The notes under the pieces were generated by a model, which did no database searches, had not been told where the DNA came from, and was given only the letters and a program-made list of their open reading frames with translations. From Ophioceras dolichostomum (lineage: Eukaryota > Ascomycota > Sordariomycetes > Magnaporthales > Ophioceraceae): a stretch of 40,652 nucleotides of DNA. The stretch is taken from contig PYST01000148.1 in assembly GCA_003049485.1 (NCBI GenBank), positions 1-40,652 on the forward strand, read 5' to 3'. Positions 10,550-20,887 of the stretch are shown piece by piece; position 1 is the first letter of the stretch; the number at the start of each line of letters is the position of its first letter. The position numbers and the translations under genes are program-made.

Positions 10550-10639
10550 TTTTTTTTTTTTTTTTAGGGGGGGNNNNNNNNNNNNNNNNNNNNNNNNNNN
10601 NNNNNNNNNNNNNNNTTTTTTTTTTGGGGGGGGGGGGGG
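10550..10639. repeat. Homopolymer T/G tract flanking a 42-N assembly gap
   Basis: Sixteen T, one A and seven G precede the Ns (10574-10615). Ten T and fourteen G follow them. The same T-then-G order on both sides suggests one unresolved low-complexity tract, so the true gap length is unknown. Nothing about coding can be inferred across it. Confidence 0.85.
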
Positions 10640-11271
10640 TCCGTAGTGGTGAGGATGAAAACGGGCAGACCGACCACCTCCTGGCCACTCAGAGACCGAG
10701 CAATCTAGTATATGGACTAAATACTAAGGCAGAATGAATCTCCCATCAGGCTGGCCCGTACAAGGAAACATGGGTGTGCTTCTCAGGTTCGCGGCTTGGA
10801 GGGCATCCGAGTAGGCAGCGCACTGCTGAGCTAGGCAAATTTTGCTTCTGGGTGGCACCCTCCCTCCTAGGTCAGGGATGGACCGTCGACTCACGGCGGA
10901 GCATCCGACGGTTGGGCCCCAGCGGTTGAAGGCCCCCGGCGAGTGCTACTACGTAACGGGGGCTTGGCACGACAACTTGGGGATGATAAGCACGGGCACA
11001 GCTAAACGTCTCAACGTCTCGTCTCTAATGGCTGATAGCTGGAAGTAGCAGTTGTTGGATATGTTGGAGCCCCCATTTGGTCCTCACTCAGGGCACCGGG
11101 TGCTCGGTGCTCGGTCACAGCACTTCTATGCAGACAGGAGGAGGCTATCACTAATAGCACCCACATGGATTACTTGCCACATAGTAGCTAGGTACATACA
11201 ACCACACTCGCAAACCCCGACCGGGGGGTAGACATATCCACGTCTCTTGTTTCCCAGGTCTTCTCCTCCCC

Positions 11272-11278
11272 TATAAAA
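11272..11278 (+). promoter_or_regulatory. TATA box of the GFA-fold gene
   Basis: TATAAAA, about 410 bp upstream of the ATG at 11685. It is followed by a C-rich region typical of fungal leaders and would give a leader of roughly 380 nt. Confidence 0.5.
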
Positions 11279-11684
11279 GAACTGTCCAAAGCCCGTCGTC
11301 CCCTACATTCTTCCAGCGAACCTCTCGTCCATCTTCTTCACACCAGCCTTCCTCCCGCTCCCGCCACTGCCAACGCTCTCAGCCGTCTCTCAGACCGTCC
11401 TCTACTCTTCCCCTGGCATATCCAAGCCTTCGTGCCGCCGGCCAGCCAGCACAACCCAGCCCGTTGCATCCATTTCGCTAGAGTGGTCCCCCCCGACTGC
11501 AACGGCTTCCCGTAAGAGACCTTAAAAGGGATCTTCCCCATTCTCGAACCACTCGAGCATTCCAAAAGCAGCCAAAAGAACAGCCCACTCGGGTGCACGA
11601 GACGGTCCCAAAGGAGGAAACCCCCTAACATCCACCGATCCGACTTCCCTATTTCGCTCGACCTCCTCCTCCCCACTGTCCAAA

Positions 11685-12919
11685 ATGGTTCTCACTGGCC
11701 ACTGTCTCTGCAAGGCGGTCACATATAAGGTCGACGTCGACGCGCCGTTGATTACCGGCTACGACCACTGCGACGACTGCCAGCGCCAGAGCGGCTCGAC
11801 CTACTGTGAGTAGAAAATCTCGCAACTCTTTCTTCCCAGTTGTCTCGACGCGACCTTGTCTATGGACTCAATTCAAATTCGGCGAACCTCCGACTCCACG
11901 CCTTTCGTCATCGCTACCCCTCAATACCCCGCCATTGCTCCCGCACACACCCCACCACACAAGCACGACCCCTTGTTTAAGTGGACGGCCCCCTGTCAGC
12001 TGCCCTCCACGAAGCATTTGAAGCATATGTGCATCGCCCGAAGAGACGTGAGGAGTGATCACGGCAGTCAGAGTCAGGGGGATTCAGTTGCCTCTGAAGT
12101 ATTCCTTTTTTGGGGCTTACTTTAGGGTTCATGGTTCTGCCTTGGGAGGAAAAAGAAAAGAAAACAGAAGAACACATCGGTCAGCGAGCTAGATCCGGTG
12201 ATGAGTTGTGGCTGCCCCTCGTCAAACCCGCGCCGGCCCCTGTTGACTTTGCGTCTGATTTCTATTATGGACAACTCAATTCTTATTTACCCTCCCTGTC
12301 GAGAGCTACTAGCCAAGCATAGGTAGAAGTAGCTCGTAGCTTGGGGGATGAAAGAGGGAAGAAAGCCAGCGAAGCCAGGGGGGCTTGGTGGGATAACTCC
12401 CGGAGTTAAACAAGCGACATACATGCACCCGACCTACATGTCACAGGATAACTCGCTGACGACAGGCAAAAATTCAAAAACAAAAACGACTGTTATACAG
12501 CTCTCGTGGTTGTGGTCCCGAAGGCCAAGCTCACCATCAACGGACCGACCAAGTCCTGGGCCGGCCTGGGCAGCTCCGGCAAGGCTGTCCACCGCATCTT
12601 CTGCAGCGAGTGCGGCTCGCCCATCGCCCACGACCCTGACGCGGCCCCCGAGATCATCGCCCTCAAGGGCGGCACTCTGGATTCGGAGATCAAGAAGACC
12701 CTGAAGCCTGTGAGAGACACCCTAGACATACTACGCTTGTCCTGGCCTCTGCCTTCCTTCTCTTTGTTTCTTTCTTTCATTCGTTCTGGGAACCACCGGA
12801 GAGACTAACAGAGGCCACTTCGTTCTACACGAAAACAGGACACCGAGATCTGGACCGTCAGCAAGCTCCCCTTCTGCCAGGAGCACCTCGCTAAGCCTTT
12901 CACTCATATGCCTGAGTAA
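11685..12919 (+). CDS. GFA / CENP-V-fold protein (glutathione-dependent formaldehyde-activating-like, 136 aa)
   Basis: Small zinc-binding beta-tent protein of the GFA family; the founding enzyme condenses glutathione with formaldehyde, but most fungal paralogues have no known substrate. Three exons: 11685-11805, 12501-12709 and 12839-12919. Intron 1 (695 nt) has GTGAGT/CAG. Intron 2 (129 nt) has GTGAGA, an ACTAAC branch point and CAG. Phases join cleanly and give the continuous core QSGSTYS-LVVVVPKAKL. Zinc ligands visible: C7-x-C9 and C75-x2-C78 (FCSECGSP) for the structural site; C29 and C32 (HCDDC) for the second site. The usual first cysteine of the CxCxxC motif is aspartate (D27). The family's EIWT..LP motif closes the protein. 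A TATA box lies about 410 bp upstream. Confident as a family member, uncertain as an active enzyme. Confidence 0.92.
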
Positions 12920-13669
12920 AAGAGGCCGGGTTGAGGAGCGAACGAAAGGACCACGAGCGTCTTGGGCGGACGAATGCAGATTGCACGCTGAGGTTATGAA
13001 CTGCGCATCGCATGTAAGGGGATTTGTTCTCTCGGAGGTGTAAGGGGTAACTGATGAGCGGAATGGCGGATTTGACAAGAACGAAGATGATATGAATATG
13101 ATGATGAGACCGATGGCAGGCTGTAGGGTTGGCGTACTGGGTTTGATACGGAAACACTATAAGACTGCAAGATTATTTTCGAGAACGGTTCCGTTTGCTA
13201 TCTGTTACCCGGGCATTTCCTGGCATACACACATACACCTATTTACAGCACGGGGCTGTGAGAAAGGGGTCGGTTGGGCGAAGGTGATAAGATAAGTACG
13301 AACGTGGAAACGGGTTTTCTACTCAGGGATAAAATCTGATGCAACCAATGTGGACAAGATAACAACGATGAATGACACACCAAACCCTCCTTTCTCTGCA
13401 AATCACATCACTCTTGGCCCTCCAAATCTTCGCCAACATTTCTCTAACACATCAACAAACGAGTACCTAGCTAAGGTCGCTAGCTAGCTGTGTTAAATGT
13501 ATTTCCTCCAAAATCACTTCCAAGCCCGTACACTCCGGGAAAATGCTGACGCTCATTGTCCACTTCGCCCACAAAAAAAATGGAAAGGAAATTCTCAAAA
13601 GGGGTGAGGCTCCTGGGGGAAGGAAAGGGAGGGAAAGCATCGAGTGAGAGGAGTTAGGTAGGTAGGTAT
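12920..13669. other. Intergenic region between two convergent genes
   Basis: No gene. It contains a double GATA-factor core, GATAAGATAAG (13286-13296), and a GGTAGGTAGG run at about 13656-13668, just beyond the 3' end of the GPI-protein gene. Confidence 0.5.
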
Positions 13670-14614
13670 CTATGGCATAGACACAGCCAAGGACACAAGG
13701 CCCGTCAGACCGACCACGAACCCACTCCTCAGAGGCCCCAACCCAGCTGCCGCCCCCGACCCAGGAGCCGCCGCCCCCGTGGCGGAAGCCGCCGCAGAGC
13801 CCCCGCCGCCCCCGCCGCCGCCGCCGGCCCCGCCGCTCCGGGCCGACGCGGTCGAGGCGGCGCCGCCCGTGGTGCTCCCAGACGGAGCCACGTTGAAAGA
13901 AGGCCGGCCAGTCGCGAACTCGAGGCCCGTCGCCGTCGCCAAAGCCGCACTCCCCGTGATAGCCCCCGGCCCCTGCGGCCCCGTCGGCGTATAGTACAGA
14001 CTAACCTCCGTGCTGCCCGGGAACTTATCGTGCGGCCCTCCTCCTGGCCCTCCTCCTCCTCCCGTCCCCGGCCCCGTCCCCGTCCCAGGTCCCCACCACC
14101 CATCCCCCGTCGTCGTCGGCCTCGCCGCCTCCGGCATGCCGGCCTCGACGGAGCTGAAGATGGCCTTGAACGTCGCCGTCGGTACTCCTGATTCAGTCGT
14201 AGCGAGGAAGCCGCAGAGGGACGACGAAGCCGTCGACGCCACGGACTGGTAGAAGTCGCGCTCGCGGTCCGACAGAAGGCCGTGCAGGGTCAGACAGGCG
14301 CGGCAGCCGGTCCACTCGGCGAAGAAGGAGCCCTTGCACATGCACTGGGCGTGCGCCTCGAGGTACAAGGGGGCGGTGCCGTTGGGGATGCAGAGCGTCT
14401 CGGTGACTTCGACTGATGTGCAGGGGGGGACGACGTCGCCGGCGTGGAGGGTGGGGGGCTTGCAGACTTGGTCGAGGTAGGTTGGCGGGGGGAGGGCTGC
14501 GTGGACGGCGGCGGGGGAGGAAGAGAGGAGGAGGAGGAGGAGGAGGTGGAGGGAGACGAAGAGGGAGAGCGGTGGCGGCGGCGACGCGGTGACGGTGGTA
14601 GAGGCGCGCCTCAT
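13670..14614 (-). CDS. Putative GPI-anchored cysteine-containing surface protein (314 aa)
   Basis: Predicted secreted protein, single exon. The start at 14614 (MRRAS) places a basic n-region and a long leucine core (LFVSLHLLLLLLL) at the very N-terminus, with a likely cleavage after AAVHA near residue 40. An in-frame start 44 codons upstream would add an implausible proline run before the signal. The ectodomain (about 45-155) is cysteine-bearing, with TETLCIPNGTAP, QCMCKGSFFAEW and GCRACLTLHGL. These resemble a conserved but uncharacterised family of ascomycete cell-wall proteins. A glycine/proline/threonine-rich stalk follows, with runs of glycine near 190-205 and 275-283. A C-terminal hydrophobic tail (FVVGLTGLVSLAVSMP) sits after a small-residue GSGAAAG site and fits GPI attachment. 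Function unknown. Confidence 0.78.
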   Translation of the reverse strand: MRRASTTVTASPPPPLSLFVSLHLLLLLLLSSSPAAVHAALPPPTYLDQVCKPPTLHAGDVVPPCTSVEVTETLCIPNGTAPLYLEAHAQCMCKGSFFAEWTGCRACLTLHGLLSDRERDFYQSVASTASSSLCGFLATTESGVPTATFKAIFSSVEAGMPEAARPTTTGDGWWGPGTGTGPGTGGGGGPGGGPHDKFPGSTEVSLYYTPTGPQGPGAITGSAALATATGLEFATGRPSFNVAPSGSTTGGAASTASARSGGAGGGGGGGGGSAAASATGAAAPGSGAAAGLGPLRSGFVVGLTGLVSLAVSMP

Positions 14615-15860
14615 CGTATCCCTCTCCGTGGGCGCTGGCGCCACCGGTACGACGGCCGCGTGGTGAGGAGAGGGGAGGGAGGGAGGAGGAAGAGAAGGAG
14701 GAGGAGGAGGAGGAGGGGGAGGGCGGCAAAGAGCACGCCCGAGCAAGCGGTGTCTCTTTAGCTGGGTTTGACTTAGGTAGGTAGTTGTTTTCGACCCCGG
14801 TGGCTTTTCAGCTCAGACTGGACAGATGAGGAACCCCAGCAGTATAAAAGAGATCCTTTGAGCAATAATAGGCACTTGTAGATCTCCTCCCGGTCGTAGC
14901 GGATGTGCTGGTAGCACAAGAGGAAAAAAAAAGCACAGACTAGTTCAGGGGCTTGCTCGCAGGGAGTACAGAGGAGATTTTGCCACACCCGTTACCAAAT
15001 AGGAGAGTGTGGTGGGCAAGGACTCACACCGACTGTAGTCACGCTGTGTACCGACATACAGGGCTCGGGGGGAAGAGATCGCTAGCGAGAATAAGAGAGA
15101 TGAGGAAAGGGGGGGGGGGGTCCATACTGTACATAGCTAGGTAGGCAGGCAGGCTGAGAGGTCACGAAGGTGAACACTGCTCGGCCTGATCCCTCCTTCT
15201 CTTCTCGCTGGCACGTTACTCTGTTGGAGGACAAGACAAGAGACGGCGGATCCAAGCCAGTCAGCCCAAGACAAAACGCTTTACAAGCCGCCCTGCCCGC
15301 CGAGCAGGGGGCCGAGAGGGAAATTTCGAGGCCGCAAACAGACGGTGGCGGACGTTTGTGTGTACGCTTGGGTGCGTGCCCATCCGTTTCGTCTCGCCTG
15401 TACGTCTCTTTATGGCCTATCATCCGGACACCCTGGCCCTAGCTATTTCGCATCATCGCGCATCGCGCCGCCGGCAATATATGAGGGCCATGTGCGCAGA
15501 GAGATGGTCCACTGAAAACGCGGCAGCAATAGGCGCGCGAGGGAACGCCAGCCCAGCCAACGAACGGGGCCAGGGAGGGGATACACGGACGGATAGGCAA
15601 GGTAGGCAAGGCCATGGGATCATTTGTGAAACTTTTCGTTCGAGCATGTAAATGACGGTGTAAAGTAGTACCTACCGAGCCACCTTACTTGAGGCCGTGG
15701 CTCATTTAAAGAGAGTAGATGGGCGATGGAAGGAGAAGAAAAGGGGGAAGCGTTTGCGGTTGATTGGGTACATGCATCTATTCTGGCCGTGCCGGCAGCA
15801 ATAACCGCCTCCTCCTGACTGACACTGATCATCTCCCATTCTCGTGGCCTACAACCTACA

Positions 15861-15888
15861 GGTAGGTAGGTAGGTAGGTAGGTAGGTA
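15861..15888. repeat. (GGTA)7 microsatellite
   Basis: Seven uninterrupted GGTA units, the longest of several TAGG-type runs in the 10-22 kb part of the window. Confidence 0.95.
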
Positions 15889-16068
15889 CCAATTTCCCGG
15901 GACGAGAGCGAACATGGAGAGAGACTCGAATGGAGGGAGTACTTGTCAACAACCGGGCAGAGAATCCCGGTGAAGTGTCCCGGAAGCGAGACGAAAGATT
16001 GCGAAGGGAAAAAAGAGATGAGAGTAACGATGGAAGGGAAAGCACAACCGCACCCACGCACGCGAGCG

Positions 16069-16088
16069 GACGGACGGACGGACGGACA
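16069..16088. repeat. (GGAC)5 microsatellite
   Basis: Five consecutive GGAC units in intergenic DNA; no associated gene. Confidence 0.85.
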
Positions 16089-16619
16089 AGTTGAGAAAGA
16101 CGGAGTTTTCGGTGACTGGTTGGTTGGTTTTGGTTGATGTTTGTGGCAAGGAAAGGACGGGATACAGAGTATGTACATCAAAAAGGAGAGAGACATTTCA
16201 TTCCTTTACCCGCATTGATTTCGTGGAGCCGTCGATCCATAATGTACTACACGTCCCGAAGGCCCGTCTTGCCCAGCCGGCTTGTACATAACGGAAAAGA
16301 CTTCGCTGGTCCTCCTTCCGAGACTCTTTTCTTGGCACCCTCCATTCCTCCTCCTCCATCTCCCCTCCCACAGCGTATGTGGTCTGTGTTTTCGTGAGAC
16401 GAGGTGTTTGTATGGTATGAGAGAGGAAGAAGAGTAATAGAGAGAAGGTGATGGGATAGAGGAAAGAGGTGGTTCGCGGTCACGACAGCTGCTCGCTCGC
16501 TATGGAACTAGCTCACCGGGCCTCGTCGTATCACCTACCACTAGGTAGAGTTATCTGGTCGGCTTTCCTGCGCGCGGTAACTGGCCGACATCTCTTCTTC
16601 GCAGTGCTTTCAGGTTGAG

Positions 16620-17950
16620 GCCATATTCAGTAGAAGCTAGACTGTCTTGAATGCCGCTTGGCATCGATTCTCCCCAGAAATACCTAGCGATCAGTCTTCG
16701 GACTACGCCCGCTTGGGCTCTATTGAAGTCTGGATCACAATAGAGCCAGAACTCAACTTCCAGCGACGGTTACAAACGAACGGAAGTCCGGTAGGAATTG
16801 AGGGGTCGATTTCAACGGTTCAAACATGTCGCTCACTTCTCTCGTCGAAAATCAGCGGCGCCAACCAGGGAGGCATATGTCGGAATCGGTGCTAATACTG
16901 GAGAGAATACGCCGATGTGAGCTCGAGCGAACTTTGGTGGTGAAAAGAATAAAATGACAAAGACGTTTGAAGATCAAATCCCGATCCAGGAGGCTTTGTC
17001 GGTCCCTCAGAGATTCTCCAGCGGGAAGAATGCCTCTTTTGGAAGCTTAAGTGCTGATGAGTGCAGTGCTTGGTATTCTTGGCCCGGTATTTTGGTGGGG
17101 GTGGATACGCAGAGCCACTGAATCCTTCCAGGGCCTTTCAGGCACGGGTCGAGATTCTAAACATCACCCTGCTTCTTACATGGACAATTCTCAAAGGTCC
17201 AGCTTCTCGATGAGGGCTATATCTGAGTACTATCTGAGGCAAGGCGATGACGATATGTGATCAGTCGGCATCCGCGTACACTCCGTCGAGTCTGTCAACA
17301 GGAATGAGAAAGAATAGGGCTGGATCATCAACTAGGGAAACACGAATGATATTTTTCGTCGAACCTCGCAAGAGTAACTGGGAGAGGCTCTTCTTGAGAA
17401 GGGAGAGAATTCAACATCTGGCTGGCTGATGCCAACTTTCCAGATTCATGCCTTCAATGCAGGCAGTCCAGCCCCAGCCCTACAAGGCACCCTCTCTCGC
17501 CTCTCCTTCCCGACGCGTGATCCTTGGCGAAGACCTGGATGGCTGGCTCGGATTTGGGACAAAATAGAGGTCTCGATCACAAGCCAATGAGGGAGAGCCT
17601 CAACCATAAAACCAGGCCCAGCTGAAAACTCGAAGCCACCTCACCCTGCATCGCTCAAATCCGACCGCTCAAAGTTTAATCTCGTTCTAGACCTCGGAGA
17701 GAGTCACGGCAAGTGCGTGGCACTGCACTTCTCAGGCTCAGTGCTGACCAGACCTGTCGACCGAGAAAACGTGACCGCGTCCGCGATGCGCTCGCGCACA
17801 TACTCCATAGTCGCGATATTGTCGTAGCAGACAGTTCTGGATATCTCGCATCTTGGGTTATGTTGATTCTCGGGTCTTGCCTCATCAGGCAGAGAAGGAG
17901 TCCTCCTAGATGTTTGATGGGTTCTCATCGAGAGGAACCGCAACGCTTGC
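16620..17950. pseudogene. Possible degenerate coding stretch, unidentified
   Basis: Short open segments of protein-like composition occur on the plus strand (around 16647-16895, 17051-17260, 17247-17429 and 17713-18009). Others occur on the minus strand (17676-17943, including a segment reading MEYVRERIADAVTF). All are broken by stops, and no acceptable set of splice junctions links them. I do not recognise a family. This may be the relic of an old gene decayed by point mutation, or ordinary intergenic DNA that happens to have open frames. Confidence 0.2.
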
Positions 17951-17992
17951 CAAGTGACTTGCTGATACTGGAATGTTGGCTGGTTACACGAA

Positions 17993-18030
17993 GTTTGGCA
18001 CGCGAGTGACTAGGTACTCGCGTGCCAAAC
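17993..18030. repeat. Perfect 15-bp inverted repeat with 8-bp spacer
   Basis: The left arm GTTTGGCACGCGAGT (17993-18007) is exactly the reverse complement of the right arm (18016-18030). The spacer is GACTAGGT. It is followed at once by AACCCTAGACCCTAG (18028-18042), which resembles telomere-type repeat units. It lies about 118 bp before the APH-like start codon. It could form a hairpin in RNA or DNA, or be a large dyad operator-like site or a palindromic relic. Confidence 0.95.
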
Positions 18031-18147
18031 CCTAGACCCTAGCGAATACTTCGTTTCTCGACCACATCCTTCTGTATTTTCAAGCATTTTAGTATATTGT
18101 CGCATGAAAATTTAGCAACACTGGACGTCGGGGACGATTCATTCATC

Positions 18148-19576
18148 ATGTCCTCCAACACCAGGTATACTCATGACGAGTGGCCCAAGATGCCAGACAA
18201 TACCGAATACGATGGCAAGGACCTTTCTCGCGCTTCTTCGGAGCGGGAAGAGCCCTTTCACGTGGGACGTCAACCTTCTCATCAGGGAGATCGAGGATAG
18301 TGTGAAAGCGCAAGTGGTCGATATCCCGCTCGTTTCCAACGGCTCCAACAACTATGTACGCTTTTCACCCACCCCCCTCCCCCCCTCATATAAGAAGACG
18401 ATGTCAACAGCAGGTTGCTGAAAGTCTTGTCATCCACAGGGATTCCACCTGGAAACGTCAAACGGACAGAGCCTAGTAGCACGTCTCGATCGCGGCGATG
18501 TGAATGTGCCACGCTACGATGGCCAAGAGATTTCATCTATCGTCCAGGACCATGACTTCGAAGTCACAACGTATGCTCTACTCCGACAGTTGGACCCTTC
18601 CATCCCAACGTCGCGCGTTCTCTACCATCGTGCCCCAGCTCAACACGCCGTTCCCGGTGTCGAGTTCAACGTGTCCGAGGACATTTCTGGCCGCAACCTG
18701 ATCGTCTTCGAGAAAGCTGAAGGCAAGACCAATGTTTGGTGCCATGTCTGTCTCGAAGGCAAGGTTAGTTTGTCAAATTCCATTTTCCTCCCTTCCCCCA
18801 GCATGCCGAATAAGAGGTTGCCTTTCTAATCATACTTTCGTGCCTTTCGTCTTAGGCTTCCCTCCTGAGCCAGGCAGCCCGCATTCGTGCGTCCTTGTTC
18901 GACTGCCGATTGCCGCCCCGCTTCGCCGAAGACTGGCTCCTTCGACGAGTATTCGAATTCATGCCCAAGGAGCTGCCCCTCGAGATCGCACCGACGAAGG
19001 AGTTTTGGGTCGCGATGTTCACGTCCAAGATCAACGCCACCATTCGAGAACTGGGCGACCAGATCGGCTGGGAGAGCGACAACAATGTCGTGGGCCCGGT
19101 CGATGCCAAAGCCAAGCAGTCCATCCTCCGCTTCATCCCGCACATGCTACCTGCCGGCAATGACGATGACGACGAGGCCTCTCTGTGCCGCCTCGTGCTC
19201 GAACACGGCGATTTCGGGATCCACAACATGTCGATCACGGTGGATGATGACTCGGCCGGCGGTATGCCTTGCATCAGGTCTCTCTTCGACTGGGAAACCG
19301 GGCACATCGTCCCTGCCATACTCGCCGACCCGGAAATGGCCCTGCCGGTCGATCTGACTGCGGATGAAGAGGGCGCGCCTTCCATCACCCGGACCGGCGG
19401 ACACACGCCAGAGGAGCTCGAAAAGTACATGGAGCACGCGAGCCACTACATCAAGGTATGGAATGGACCGACCCGCCTACGCGAATCTACATAGGAAATT
19501 CCCCGATCATAGTTAGTAGTCCGACTTGCTGACGGCTTGCCGTTTGTTGTTCGTCGCTCAAAAGGCCCTGTACTAA
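18148..19576 (+). CDS. APH-fold (phosphotransferase family) protein, frame broken by one base near 18228
   Basis: Protein-kinase-like aminoglycoside-phosphotransferase superfamily member of the fungal type; its substrate is unknown and it should not be read as a drug-resistance gene. Exons: 18148-18355, 18440-18763, 18856-19455 and 19565-19576, with introns of 84, 92 and 109 nt; all junctions are phase 0 and GT-AG. The first exon has the family opening YTHDEWPKMPDNTEYD in one frame and TFLALLRSGKSPFTWD in the next frame. The change falls at AAGG (about 18225-18230), where one G appears to be extra. Downstream the gene is intact: VSNGSNNYGFHLETSNGQ, FEKAEGKTNVW, catalytic loop LEHGDFGIHNM (about residue 294) and metal-binding LFDWETG (about 322). 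The conceptual length without the extra base is 380 aa. As sequenced, an ATG at 18173 in the second frame could start a 372-aa product with a different first 18 residues. If the last intron is retained, the protein gains 13 residues instead of ALY. Confidence 0.85.
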
Positions 19577-20887
19577 TTCGCGCCTTTCTTCGAACGGGCG
19601 ATTCGGGCTGGGAGAGATGCCCGCCACTTGTGGTTTGCTCTCAAACGATGGAGGGGCGACGATCCGGAAGGGTATTTCGGGGGCGCCTGGGCTGAACGGA
19701 GGTTGAGGGAAACGGAAGCGCGGGTTGACCTTCAGGAGCTTCGGTTCTTCTTCTGAAGACCGACCGACCGGCCGATCGCCGGACTGCAAGAATGCACCGA
19801 CGCCGGGGTCGGCGCCGGTGCTGCTGACATCTTTTGTAAGTGATGCTTTTTTCTTGGACACGAGGTAGCATGTAGACGCATCGATAGGCCGATGGAAAAT
19901 GTGTTGCGTGGGTTATGTTTGTTTGATTCACAGATATCTATTCGATCTGCGAAGCAGACTCGCCTTTCTTCGTTGAAACGACCTCAACTACGGATGTCTA
20001 CCTACCTGAGGTGTGTCGATAACACGGTGAGAGACCAAATTTTGTCGTACATTAAGAGAAGAGGAAAAGCAAATTCTTGCATGTCGTCACTGGCACGAGC
20101 TGGCCAGCGATCCGACGAGTCAGCAAAGGCTGTCGGACTGCCAGCACGGCCTGGACTGCTGAATTCCCCAGCCTCCTTTGAACCGCGTCTCGCTAACGAC
20201 GGTGCTGCCCAAAACTTAATGCCTCCCTTTAATGGCTCCCTACAATGGGAAATCTCTTTGGTTGGTCTTTCCCCTCTTTCCCAACGGTGCTGCCCTCCCT
20301 TGCTTGCTTGCATGGCTGAGACCATGGCTTCCTATTTGCTGGAGCAAATGCGGGCGTCGACGCCATCTTTGTCCCAAAAGGGCAAGCTCTCTGCAGTGCA
20401 CCAGCTCCTCATTTTCAGCTCCGACTGGGGAGGGTGGCACATGTCAACATGGCCAGGCATCCCGGCATATTCATGCCCTTTGCATTTTATTTTCTTTCTC
20501 GCGCGTGGCTGTGACTGCATCGGTACCTACATCATACACATAAATAGGTAGGCAGGGCCCCAGGAAGCCTGAGACCAGCTCTCGCTAGGAAGCTGGTCGC
20601 GTCTGCTCCGACTTGAGGCCGACTACATATGAGCAGTCTGTTTCTCTCTTATTGTGCATTAGATACCCATTGTTGTAGCTATATTCTAGCTTCTTGGAGA
20701 CCAATTCCTTCACAATCGCTACAATTCGTCTCAACAAGCCGCATAAGCCCCAGATCACGGTCGTCATTCCGAATATCCAGACTATCCTGTCGTAACTGTG
20801 GCAACCTTGTCAGCTAGGTGCCTAGGTTGACAGGTACCAAGTGGCACAGTCACTCCTCTCACCTCACCGTCGCATTGACTTGACGCA
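19577..20887. other. Intergenic region before the FAS1 gene
   Basis: No supported gene. The long open frame at 19892-20551 has no family features and runs through TAGG/CCTA-type motifs (about 19990-20000 and 20542-20550). The promoter of the FAS1 gene must lie toward the right end. No TATA box is obvious. Confidence 0.5.

Larger units (their letters stand above)
9204..11684. other. Long intergenic region with an assembly gap
   Basis: No supported gene. Open frames (for example 9482-9844, 10003-10284) have no family features. A 42-N gap lies at 10574-10615 within T and G homopolymers. A GCAGGTAGGTAG motif sits near 10416. The last 400 bases are the probable promoter and leader of the GFA-fold gene, with a TATA box at 11272. 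Confidence 0.55.
14615..18147. other. Gene-poor region with simple repeats, possible relic and palindrome
   Basis: A 3.5-kb stretch with no supported intact gene. It holds a G12 run (about 15109-15120), (GGTA)7 at 15861-15888, (GGAC)5 at about 16069-16088 and several short TAGG motifs. From about 16620 to 17950 there are discontinuous protein-like frames broken by stops on both strands, listed separately as a possible relic. A perfect 15-bp inverted repeat lies at 17993-18030. Confidence 0.55.

Noticed and set aside
13779..14252. Proline/alanine-rich plus-strand frames over the GPI protein
   Set aside because: They are antisense shadows of the GC-rich stalk of the minus-strand gene, which has a signal peptide and GPI tail.
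19892..20551. 219-codon plus-strand open frame between the APH-like and FAS1 genes
   Set aside because: Protein composition is unremarkable, no family signature is seen, and it runs through TAGG/CCTA repeats and FAS1 upstream DNA.
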